NCBI GenBank assembly: GCA_018697195.1
Contig: CM031864.1
Coordinates: forward strand, 25,244,086-25,308,085
Length of the DNA stretch: 64,000 bases
From: Certhia americana
Lineage: Eukaryota; Chordata; Aves; Passeriformes; Certhiidae
Direction: 5' to 3'
Shown piece after piece: positions 25,215 through 37,700 of the stretch. Both the position numbers and the translations under genes were made by a program. The notes beneath the pieces were generated by a model. It had not been told where the DNA came from. It was given only the letters and a program-made list of their open reading frames with translations, and did not search any database. Numbering within the stretch: position 1 is the stretch's first letter; every line of letters begins with the position of its first letter.

Positions 25215-28200
25215 CAGCTTGACCAGAATATTTACACTTTATTAAATCTTTACAATCAGCAGTTATAATCAAGTACACAATTATGTACAGGGATTATGTA
25301 CATTTTAGCCCAGACTTTTACATCACAGTACATAGTTGCCCTTAGAAATATTGTGTACACTTATCACCAGAGAGTAAAACCCAACAATAGTGTTACAGCA
25401 CCTGTTATTAGACATCTTCCATAAGAAAATATACGGCTGTAAATTGGTCTGGCTAAAAAAAAAAACAAAACAAAAATCTTATAAAACCTGAACATACAAT
25501 TTTCATTCACAGAATGGTTTGTTTTCTATGTTCTGACAGATGCCTGTTGCATAAGATGTCCTCTTTTTCACCTCTCAACACACACTCATTGGTGCCTACT
25601 CAGGGACACTGGCAGGAGGAAGAAAACCAGAGCTGGGCTCATTCTCAAACTTCATTAAGAAACAATAAATGTAAACAATTAAGAAGATTCCTCTAAGATC
25701 AAATGAGAAATTATTGGTTGATCAGAATTACATGGCATGGAATAAGTGCTAGTTGCAGCTTTGATTCCTGAATTCTTCAGTGTTCAATACCATACAAAGA
25801 AATGTACAATGCTATACACAAAGGATGATTTCCTGATTAATGATATATGAGCAATATTCCATATGTAGGGAGCAAACTTCAAAACATTTGGGAAGAACAC
25901 TCCCCTTTCCAAAAGGGTTTTTCTTTTTGATGAATACATTCCTTTTGCTTTTTAAGATGATAGTATCAGAAAACTGAATACTTTCCAGAATGATATGAAC
26001 AGGTTAAACTAAAGCCTATGTCCTCATAAGGAAATACAAAGTGAAAATAACCTGAATAAAACTGTCCCTCCAACTTAATCCTCTTTCCCAGAAGATCAAC
26101 CTTGCCTGATTCAGTTCTGTAAACAAAGCTATGGCTCTCGTGATGGTTTCAAAGGTGAAGCAGAACTAAATGAAACAAAATCCACTTCAAAACGAAAGAG
26201 GCAACAGTTATCTGAGGTAGGCCACCACCAAAATGCTGCCCCCTAAATCCATAAATCCATATGGAGTTCTGGGATCCCTGAAAGGTAATGCCTGCCGCTC
26301 TACTAACAGGTGGAGAAAACAGTTACTAAAAATGAGCTGGTGATGGCAAGGAAAGTTAACCTTTAAGAAAATGTGACATCTACACCTAAATTTGCAAGTC
26401 AAAAAAAAAAAAAAAACAGAAAACCTTTAGCTGCTATATTGAAACAGTAATGACCAGAGGCTACTAGGATATAAAAATAACTCTATTTTCACCAAAAGAG
26501 CTACCAAGAAGGAAGATGATGTCCATGTCAAAAAGCATAGGAACAAAGATGCTCCTTTTGTGGCACTGAGCACTGACAGATCAACAGAATTCTCTGAGTG
26601 AAAACGTTTGATCTGCACCTCACGGTTTGATCCTGCACTTGGCCATGTCCTGGCACTCCCAGGGCTCCAAGGAACCAAGGACACTTACAAGGCTCCCATG
26701 GTCAAATGCTTTCTATGAACTCATGTAACAAAACTCATAAATAAAAACATTCCCAACTGAAAACCCCCAGCTGCTTCAAATCCAAACCTCCAGGCAGATA
26801 GTTACTTGTGCAAAGGAACAACAACTCCATTTAAGAGCTAATTTCTTTCAAAGGACACTTATTCACTATTCCTCCTCCAATTCCCTCCTACCCTGGTGAT
26901 TTAAAGTTCTGGGTATTTAGATGAACTGCCATGCTCTCAAAAGGTGTCTGTGCATTCTGAGACTTTTGAAAGCAAGTGTGGCTGAGTACATGGATCCAAC
27001 ATTGCCTGGGATTGCTCTGCTCACTGTACAGAGTATAAATACAGAATATGGCTGTGCTAATTAACAGTTGCATATTCAGCACATGTAATTTCACCAGCTA
27101 AATCAAAGGTGCAGTCCAGAAGTGGTGGGGCTTCCTGTTTATTTACTCCATTGCAATGATGAACATAAACCTGCATTTTTAGCCTGGTGCAGCATATAGG
27201 CAGTGTTCATTTTGTCTTTAATATAAAACCATTTTTTGAACCACAATTCACTAGAAGCAGTTTATATAAATCAAGTTAATTAGTTTTTGGCAGTTTCTGT
27301 GGACAGTCAAAATGCCTCCATGTTGTTTGAACTTTCCCATTTTTACTTAAATATAATGTGGATAACAAATTCAGACTCCCACTTACCTGTAACAAACTCC
27401 AGAGCCTGGAATAACACCCCTGAACTATGGACCCAACAGCCAGAACTGTTGCTCTTCCCCACTGGACCTGGCCTCCCTGCCTGAAACACCACATACATGA
27501 GTTGTATATAAAAAGAACAATGGAGTTAAGCTGTTGGAAGTCAAACTTGGAGAAAAAGGTTTTGTTATAGCTGATGGAACTGTGTCCTTTCAGAGACTGT
27601 TTTAGATTTCAGGGCAGACTGGAGTTTTTCCACCTGGGAGGCCAAGGGAAACACCTGGGACTCAACACTTGCCTTGTCTGCTTCCCCTCAGCCTCCAGCA
27701 GGACCTTCCCACACCTTTTCATGGTGGCCCCACAGATGGCCCAGCCTCCCTGACAGGACCTGCTCACACTCTGCCTTTGGTTTGTACAATTCCTCCAGCT
27801 GGAAGCAGAGCAGGAGGGGAGCTCCCAGGTCCTCATGGTAAGGGTTGCAAGGAGTGATGAGCAGCACTGTGATATATCAGAAAACCAGACTGCTTCCAGC
27901 TGTGCAAACACCTGGAAACAATTCCCCTGCTGCTGTAAGGAAGGCTTTCAGGTGGGGAGGGGTGGGTGCCCCATCAAGAACCACTCGATGGTCTGTCACC
28001 CCACCCTGCTCAAATCTTGCTTCCTCAGAGCCTGGAAGGCACAAGTCAGGTTTATCCCTACCTGGGGCACAGCACCTGCCATGGAGCCACACAAATGCTT
28101 TGATTGCACGTTCCCATTTTTAAACAGGAAAAATTAAAACATACAAAGAACCTGTGCTGGAATTCTGTGTTGTTTTCCAGGTGATACCTGGTTGCTCATC

Positions 28201-28293
28201 CCAATACTGAATATGTTTTCTTGGATATCAGGGCCTCACTTCTACCCAAAGAGGTCTCCATTTGTTTATTAACAAATAAGTTATTATTACAAG
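25215..28293 (-). other. EDEM3: EDEM3 3' UTR
   Basis: About 3.1 kb from the TGA to just past a poly(A) signal at 25238-25243. No coding potential or mobile element stands out; an A/T homopolymer lies at about 26401-26416. The length is comparable with the multi-kb 3' UTR of mammalian EDEM3 as I recall. The end point is inferred. Confidence 0.75.
25238..25243 (-). promoter_or_regulatory. EDEM3: Poly(A) signal AATAAA, EDEM3
   Basis: TTTATT on the plus strand reads AATAAA on the gene strand, within TTTAATAAAGTGTAAAT; it is the canonical signal near the expected end of the transcript. Confidence 0.7.
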
Positions 28294-28703
28294 TCATAGC
28301 TCATCCTTTTCCATCATTTCAAATGCTTCTATATCTTCATTCCAGTCTGCTAATATGGATTCCATAGGCTGGACTTTACTATCCCAGTGAGCTTTGGAAT
28401 TGGCCTCTGTCTGGGTGTTTTGTTCCTGAGGCTGGCTGTCCCCTGGTGTACATGCTGGCTCTGGAGCACCAGCCTCTGCGGGTCCAGAGGCACGGGGATC
28501 CTGATCTGCCATGGAAACACTGGCAGTGTCTGCACTGGCAGGAGACAAAGGATCAGGGTCACCAACAGCAGAGCTCTCTCCTCCTCCTTCAGGCTCCTCG
28601 CTGACTGCTCCAGCATCCTGAGATTCTGAAGGAGCTTCCTCAGAATTTGGTTTGTGTGAATCATTTTCAGATGATTTCTGGTCCATATTCTCCATTTCCA
28701 AGT
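28294..28703 (-). CDS. EDEM3: EDEM3 terminal coding exon 20 (KDEL)
   Basis: Residues 799-934 then TGA. Begins [16 protein letters not shown], continues with an acidic, Pro/Ser/Ala-rich linker unlike the human sequence I recall, and ends with the strongly conserved [20 protein letters not shown]. The final KDEL is the ER-retrieval signal. Confidence 0.97.
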
Positions 28704-31700
28704 CTTTGAAAGGGAAGGAAAAGAAACAGTTAAAACAACTGTAGGAATTCAACATTTTATTATGTATTCCAAAATTAAGGTCACTTCCCTTGGCCTTATT
28801 TCTTCAAGGAGGAGCAGACTTTCCATTGATATGAAAATTTAATGGTACTGAGGAATATATTTTAAAGATGGATAGGAGGGAAGCCTTTTAAACACATTTT
28901 AAATGAGGGCAAACAATACATTGTGGCACATTTTGCTTCCTCAAACTTCAGGAGTGACTTGTGGGTCAGTGCCAGTTACCCTCCTTCAGCCTTAAGCAAA
29001 TATCCACTGCATGGAGTGAGCTTTAATGCTGGATTTTAAAGCACTCCCAGATCCACCAGGATCCCATATCTGAGCGCATGGGAGCTGGACAGAGTTTCCT
29101 AAGTTTACTGAACTGTGCATTTGCAAGAGCCAAAGCTAGAGGTTCCCCACTCAAAGCAAGTAACACACACCTCCCACACCCTGGCTTAGCTCCCAACTGC
29201 CCAATTTAGTCATGCAGATTTCTCTGGGCTTGACATTTACAGCTATGAGCAGGACACTGATATTTCAGTATTTTTAAGGAATTTAACTGCATATGCCACT
29301 GTTGACATGGGATACTTACTGCTATCAATAATGTAGTTTGGAATCATTTTACCTTTAAAGATTGTTGCTGGGATTCCAAACGGAAGCACGAGGAGGGGGA
29401 AGAAGCAGATACAGATTACAAACTCTCCAAGGCAGAGCTATCTTCTATTTAGCATTTTGGCAGAGCACTTAGCACAGTTATAAACAGGAGGAATTTGTAA
29501 GTTAGGAAGAAACAAGGCAAGATTTTGGCATATCCCCTTTGCAAACAGGCTGATTTTCTAGATACTTGTTCTTACCTACTCTGCTTGGACACAGCAGTGC
29601 TACAAGGAAGGCTTACAAGAGGAAAATCTCAGATTTTCTGCTGCATTCAAACATTTCCACTGGGAATGTATTAGCTTGCAATTTTCTTGCATTATACAAG
29701 AACACCCACAAAACATCTGAGGTCAGCAGCCTTATTTCTCATGTTAACCACTTCTCCTTAGGCAGGCAAAATAGTTCTAGCACTTGTCTCTCTCCTTTTG
29801 GGTCCCAGGAACGTCACTGGGGATCTTGGTGAGGGAGAGATGTTCACAATGTAGGGCACTGGAAACATGCTGTTCCTGATGTTACTTCAAAGCAGCTGAT
29901 GACAACAAAGGTTCAAAAGGAATCCAAAAGGCTGGATTTTCTCATAAGCCAAAGTGACATTCAGGAACAGCATTTCTAGATGTTATGTCGTGGGGAGAGT
30001 GCATATCAATGATATCTCTCAGAGAATTGCTTTGTTAATAAAAAACTAATTCCAGTGTCACACAGAAAACCACAGCCCCTCTGGGCTGCAGTGCAGATCA
30101 TTCCTGTCCATTTTCCACTGTGCCTTGGCACAGATGGGAGTTATATTTACATAAATCACCTCTAACCTTACCTCTGTCTTTTGCTTTATCAGAAAGGAGC
30201 ACCTCCACAGCCTCGTACTCCCGGATGGCATCCAGGATGATGTTCCCTTCCTTGTTGAAGAGGAAGAGCATGGGAATCGTGATGTCATCTGTGTTCTTGC
30301 CATCCCCAGCCATTTGGAAGAGAGGGGCTGTGTCACTGCTGCTGCCCTCGTTGTCATCTAGGCAGAGCACACCAGAGGAAGGGCAAACTTCCTGTTAGAT
30401 CAGCTGAACTCGAAGCAGCCTCCCCTGCCCAGTCACTTCACAGCAAACCCCAACCTGCTGTGTTTTCCTCCACTTTACATTTCTATCCCCATTCTTCCTC
30501 AGAAGTTAGTACTGACAGACCCTGCAATCCTTAAACTAACAACTTTTAATCTGCAAAAACACTGACAACCCCCCATCCCAAGCTGTGTCTATACAGAACC
30601 TGACAAACCCCAAACATCCCTTCATCTTCTGAAAGCACAATTGCTGTGCTTCTCAGCTTAAAGCTTGTCAGCTTTCCTGTATCTTCAAATCTAAAATTAG
30701 GTTACATTTACACAAATTAAGAACTTGGAATTGCATTTACCAATGACAATGCCTCCTATTGCTCCAGCTTTCTGAATGTTTCGTGCCTTTTCAGCAAACA
30801 TGCACTGGCCTCTCTGCATCAAAGCAATTTTCTCTTTCACTGCCTCAGGATTAGTGATTTCTGAGCATCCATTATATGGCTTAATGGTTGCAACGAATCC
30901 TCTTGTCTGTTTGGAAAAACAAAAATAAAGAGGGAATTAGAGGACTATGGTCATGCTTGTGAAAGATTCACAAGTATTTTTGTTCCTTCAGTCACTCTAA
31001 TGCATTTAGTGTTGTCTTGTGTCAGTGCAGACAATCTGTGCCCTGAAATTGGAGCTCTAGAAGCAAAGAATGACTGAAAAAAACCCTAATTCTCATAATC
31101 AGTGTGGTTTGTCTACACCTGGGAAGTGTTGTCTCTGGAAATTTTTCTGCTGTGAACTGCTAGTCTGGAACTCCTCTTTGGGGCTGCAACATGGGTTTTC
31201 CTACTGCTTCCCATAGGGACCCCTGCCTCTGTGGTATTGCCTTCTTCCATCTACGTAGAGCCTTCTAGAAAAGCTTTCATTAGAACAACTTGCTCTAACT
31301 CTAAAAGCTTTTGCCAGCTCCTGGCTGACATGGGAAGGAAGCTTCTCCTAAATCACCATCTCCTTAACTGTGCATTGCAGACTGGATAAGCTTGTTTTGC
31401 AACTCATGCTGTGCATGTGTTTTAAATCCTAAACCGTGGCTGATGACTCAGGAGCAGAGCAGAGACAGATAAGCCACCCATCCAGACGACTGTCACTGGA
31501 CTGTCACTGCTGTCGTTGTCACCACTGGGCCCTTCATTTTAACCACTGTAATTAACTGATCACCTGCACGATCAGCTGGATGCCCTCAAACAACAGCAGT
31601 ACTGAAAAGCTGAGGTTTGTGCAACAGGGAGACACACCCACATCTCACATACCCCTGCTTTGTGTTTGGACAAGTCCATCCCAAACTGTGCTGGCCCAGC

Positions 31701-34700
31701 AGTTAAGACCACCCTGCCAAAGAAGGGATGGGAAACAATTTGGACAGCACGAGGAGGGAGCTGCTGCTCTTTCTGCTGCTGGCTGGAAAGTTCAATCATT
31801 TCCTGCATGAACCGTAAGCCATCCTCAGCATCCAGGGAACTTGCTGCCTACAGAGAAAAGAATCAATGAACAATTTTATCTTAAATATTTGAGGAACTTG
31901 GGGGAAAAGAAATTTGTGTTTGCTTGGACCACTGATACAAAGACTTTAACACATGAGTGGATGCTCACTTCGACTCATGCATCATTTCACAAAAGATTTA
32001 GCATCTGCACCATCCAGGAAACTGAAAATATACAGATATATAGACCTCATAAAGAGATGGAAGTATCTCTCACTGAAAGCAGTGTTTTCAGCCAAGGTGC
32101 TGTTGGCTACATCACTTTAACACCAGCAGCCTCTACCTAATTTAGTGGAAGATTAGTTAAAAGTGTTGTTGAGGCAAGATATTAACAAGCATCAGCCTGC
32201 TAAATATAGCTACAATATCCAGCTCATGTGCCTCCTTCCACAAGGTAGCTGTCCCTCCTGAAGCTCCAGGTGTCAAGTATCATTGCTAGGAGGACTTTGC
32301 TGAGAGCTCTAAAAAATACAATCCTGCCAGGTTGTCTTACTTGCACTGCGTGTTGCACTAATTGTACTCGGCCATCTTTCAGGTGGATCAAACTGACTCC
32401 CATCTTCTTCAGGATCTCCAAGTGTTCAGGATTACTGGCCATGAAATCTCTGGCTCTCAACGGTGGTTTTGGTCCACTTCCCAAACTCTCTTCTCTGCCA
32501 AAAGACATCAGAGATCAAAGCTTTAAAAACCAGATTATCCTTGAAACAGAACTGTAGCGTTATCCCTGCCATCACAAGATTGGAATTCTTGGTACACTGA
32601 GTGCAAGCTTCAGTGGAATGCAACTTCTCCATCAAGGTATCTTTTTTTAAAGTTGTCTATGTTATCAAAACCACCCCACCCCCAGTACTGATAACTGATA
32701 AAGCTGTCATATACTCTCTCTCATTTGTAAGTAGCCTGCATTATTGCAACACTGACCAAACCCAGTTTGTTCCGTACAGTTGCAACTCAGTTTTATTCAT
32801 GATATACAAATATAGAAGAGGTGATCAGGACAAACTTCCTCAGCCTTAACACTGCCCTAAACTCCTCAAAAAAGGTGCGGTTATGTGTGGCAGTGTAATT
32901 TTCTTACTACAAAGAAGACTTTGAGAAATGTTCAGGAGACTGCAGAAATCACTTTTACAAATCAGAGAGACATTTCCTGCAATAGTCCAAGTGGGAGCTG
33001 CAGCCAAGGTAGCTAGAAAAATCCAGAGTGATTTTTCCTGTGACAAGGAATTATCCCTTTGGCCCATCCCAAAAGGACTGCCAGCTCCAGCACACCTCAT
33101 GCTTCTCCTCCCCTGCTCCAGGCAGTCCTGTGCTAACAGACAGAGAGGAAATATCCATCTTACGCTCTGGAAATGCCCCGGGGGCAGCTCTTATCCACCA
33201 CATTCTTCAGAGGCTCACGGATGCTTTGGGCAAACATGGGGTCATTTGGGAAGAGGATCTGGGTGTTCGGACAGGTCCAGTCAAAGTTGCTGTCGTCCAG
33301 CTCTGTGTACTCTGTGCTCTATAATGAAAGATACAGAGTAAAAAAATGCAGGTTATATTTTTACATAAAGATGTTAGGCTTATCTGTTGATGTTAAGTAG
33401 TTTGTGTTCTGGGGACATGTGGTACTTGAGTGCAATAGAGGGGAGCCAGTACCCTGCAACCCCTTGGACAAATGAATATAACCCATTCTAATTTGTAATT
33501 TACTAAATTTACATACAGTTTCTAAATTTCTTTTTTTTTTGCAGAAACATCTAATCCTCTGCTGGCAGACAGTACTCAAGCCTGCTCATGACAAAGCCAG
33601 TGCCCTGTATTTTATGTGCTGGACAAGTAAAGGGAGTCATTCCGGTTTCACCTGATACTGGCTTTACAGCAAGTGACTAGCTGCAGGCTTCAGGTCATTC
33701 TTACTAAAAATGTCACATCTTTTCATGTGAATAAAAGATTCTCCTCCTCAGGAGCCACACGGACCTTTAAGTCTGGATGAGCAAAGATTAATCTCTATAT
33801 AATACAAACAATTTCTATTTTCAGGAAAGATGGCAGAATGAACATCTGCACAAATTGCTGGTTTGTAACGTGTGAAACCATGTGGAACATGTCCTGTGGT
33901 TTGAAGCCACATTTAGCATGTCCTTAGCTTAGCAAATAATTGGTTATAGATAACCAGCAAGCTCATTTTATAACTCATAAAAATTAATGTAGTATTTATG
34001 TACCTGAAAAGACTCACCCCTCCTGTTTGCAACATATTGGCCAATGAAAATTAAAGTATTTAAAGGTGCTCTAAACCCCAAGTCCTAAAGGGCTGTTGTT
34101 ACTAAGACGTGACCTTTCTTGTTTATGAGAGCAAATACAAACAGGATGTTGAGTTGATAGTACCAAGTATCTCTCTCACAGTTTGTTTTAATAGCACTGT
34201 ATTTATGTTAAAAATCATTTACACATTCCATCTGTTCAGATAAAATTCCATAAAAGAGGAACACCTGACATCACAGCCTTTTAGCCACCTGACACCATTT
34301 TCAATGGGTTTTCCTTACTTAGATTATTCCCATTTGCAGCTTAACCCAGTTAGGCCAGCACCAGCTGTGGGAACCCTGCCTGTCTCAAAGGTATTAAATT
34401 CTTATATTGGTAACAGAAGTTACATAAAATACTCCTTCAGACCCTCAGAAAACCTCTTGCTTAGTTCAGAAAACAGCCTGTTTCCAAAACTCAAAGAGGA
34501 AAGATAAGTTCTCAGGGAAAGAACATTTCAGAGAAGGTGTGGGATTTCCATCATGAAGGAACATTTAACACCAAACCCATGACCCATTAAAACATAACCA
34601 GTGTTCAACATTAAGATCAAATAACTAAAAAATTTGTCATTGCTTAATGCTAAAGTCCATCAAACAGGGTGACTTTTTCTAGGATACATGGCTTGACACA

Positions 34701-37700
34701 CAATATAAGCCTTTACCTCTGATCCAGGAATTATTGTGAAACTCTTAGAAAATGTTAAAAATAGAGGCAACAAATAGGGAAATGTTGATGTCTCAGACAC
34801 CATTTTCTCTTTTTCTTCTTCCTTTTTCTTACTGCCTTGCAGACAAATGATGTCACCTTATTGACCATAAAACTAAAAACAAAGAGTGAGGATTTATGAT
34901 GCTTCATGGCACAGCTCTATTACTCCAGGTTATTTTGGAAGGTAAAGTAATTTATAAACCCACAAATATTCTCATATTTATGCAATAGGTGCCTACTGCA
35001 TGGACTAAAGTCATTAAAGATCCCAAATCTGTCTGAGGTGTATCTTGTCAAATTAACTCCACAGCTCTCTCAAAAAACCTCTCTAAATTTGTTCATGAGC
35101 TAAAACGGACAAGAAAAGCTTAGGCTTTAGAAAAAAAAAAAAAGATGGGAATAAAAATATCCTACTGTGTTATCTTCCAATTTATACAGAAGTGGGGAAT
35201 GATTTTCTTTTTAGATCTTGCTAATAATTCCTATCTTTTATCACAAAGTTCACCAGTGCAGAATCCAGTCATTATTCCTACTCTTGTGACTGGCACTGTT
35301 AACATGATGAAATAGTGCCTATTAAACAACGTGTTCAAACTGGTACACTTCCTCAAACTATGATCTTTCCTAATTTTATTTCCATTTCTCCTCAAAAAAA
35401 GGAAGTGTATCACAGAAACTGATTTGGACTGCAGCTATTACATACTATATTTTTTTTAGAGATGGTTTGGTTTGTAGTAGAGAGCCAGAGTGGCAACAGA
35501 TGAGCTTCTGTAGTGAAGATATAATCTTCAATATCAAAAATCATATCCTCCTTATCAGCAAACAGCAGGTACAGATATTTAAACATCTCGGCCAGGAAGA
35601 ATGAGTCCATCCTATGGAGAAAAAGGGAATGTCCTTTAGGGAGATCTCATTTATAGAACATCAGTAAAATAAATATTCCTAGTGCTCCATCTCTGAAGGC
35701 CTCATGACTATTACTGCTGAACATAATCCATTAGCATTCCTTCCACTTGGAAGAAGCTGTGTTTGGAGGGAAATGATTCAGCACATTCAGCACAAAAGAG
35801 CATTACAGAAAAAACAAATAAACCTCCTGACAAACTTAGAGATTTGAAGTATATTTAGTTTGAATGTAATTCATCTATTGCTTTCAGAAAAATGAAAGGT
35901 TATTAAACTAAAAAAATTCTTATAGAGCACCCTGTAACCCTACTGAAATGGTTTACAGATTGTTTCAATGCATTTGCAGTTCAATACAATTACAAATGGG
36001 TAGTTTAAGACTTGGTTATCAGACTGAAGTCAGACAGCTCCTCAGTATCAATTAATTCAATTACACAGGGCAATTTGATTTTTTCTGTATTTTTATATTT
36101 AAAAAGATAATAGTGCAAACTTTACCTGTCTTCATGACTTCCTGTACGAACATCCTTCATTGCAGCAAACCCACAGGGAACTCTGGCATACTTGTTCAAG
36201 TTTTCAATAAGGGTTTTTCCTACTTCTAGGTAGTAAGGGTCTCCTGTAGCCTATGAAATAAAACCAAAAGAATTTTTATAACCATTACATCTTGTTTATA
36301 TTCTAAACTGGCTCCAGTGGATAAGTTAAGCTGGAGATATGCTACTCAATTCAGTATTGAAATAAAATAGCAACAAAATTCTAGGTGCTAGAAAAAGTGC
36401 TCAAAGGTCAGGGGATGAATGTGACTGTACCTTATACAAGAAGTAGGTGCTTTCAGCAAATTCAGGCCTCAGAGGATGCTGAGCCCAATGAACTCTGAAA
36501 TCTGTTGTGAATGCCTGAGGATGAAAAAGAACAGACAAAAATAAATGCAGGAATGCAAAACAAACATGGGTTTATTTGAATTCTATGTTAACTGTATAAC
36601 CAGCCTAGCTTTGATAAATACCATTTTTGCAAACATACCTACCACCTGACACCTCCAGTGCAGTCAAAAGTGTCACTGCACACTGACAGATGGTTAAGCA
36701 GCTGTTTCTAAATTAATACCATGGTCTACAAGTCAGATATCTAAAAATTTCCCAGTCTGTCTATTCACTCTTAATGTGCACTGGGAAAAGCCACTTCTTT
36801 TTTCAGTGTCATATATTCACTACTATTTCATACTAAGGTTTAAACCAAGTCTTTGCTTAGGGGATGGTCTGTTGGCTTAAATACAGCTACTTGACCTTTT
36901 AAAGTTTCCTTCATAAGTACAAAATACAAAAAAAAACAACCAAAAAAACCCATAAAGAGCCAAATTCCACCATTTTAAAAGCCAAAAAAAAAAAAAAAAA
37001 AAATCATTCCAAAGCTTAGTATTCTTTGCTCTCAATAACCACACTAGGTGAATATGATGTAAATTAAAATGCTCTCTAACAGAAATAAGCTTTCATTAGA
37101 GGAAAGTCAAAATTAAACCTGGAGTCAGAAGCTTTCAAATGTAATCTGGGTCATCTAAAGACATGCAGTTCAGCAGTGTGCACACTTCATTCTGTGCACA
37201 ATGGACTTGCTCAAAGACTTGCAGCATCTGCAGTAAGTTTGTGTACTGACTTTCAAAGACATACAAAATTTCAGAATGTTCTCTCAAGCTGCCAGACATG
37301 CAGAACTGCAAATCACGTAAGAATGCTGTGGAAATGAGGCTTTGATTTTAATAACATAAATACCTGCTGGTTTTTCAAGTGGGCATCTGCAACTGCTCAA
37401 ATTGGGATAAGAATCAGTTTACACAATCAAAAATATAGAGTTACAAAATCAAAAAACTGCTACCTTACCTCTGGAAGGAAGTTATGCTTTTTTATAACCT
37501 GATACAGCATCTCATGTGTTTCAATAGCAGGTCTAATATCACCCTTCAACACCTAAAATTGAAAAATAAACATAGGACTAATTCACTAAGCATAGGAATA
37601 ATACTCAAGGTTAAAAATACTCACGGTGTGTTCAAGTATAGCTGCAGAGCAGTCACTAAATATTGTAATTCTTAACCACTGTCAGTGTAAGTCACAGATA

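Larger units (their letters stand above)
18700..25215. other. Intergenic interval between convergent C1orf21 and EDEM3
   Basis: About 6.5 kb between the two 3' ends. I see an A-rich stretch at about 18920-18951, a CR1 fragment at 21800-22028, and a short AT hairpin at 22958-22979. The open frames are short and overlap on both strands, with no protein I recognise. Some of it may be extended 3' UTR of C1orf21. Confidence 0.6.
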
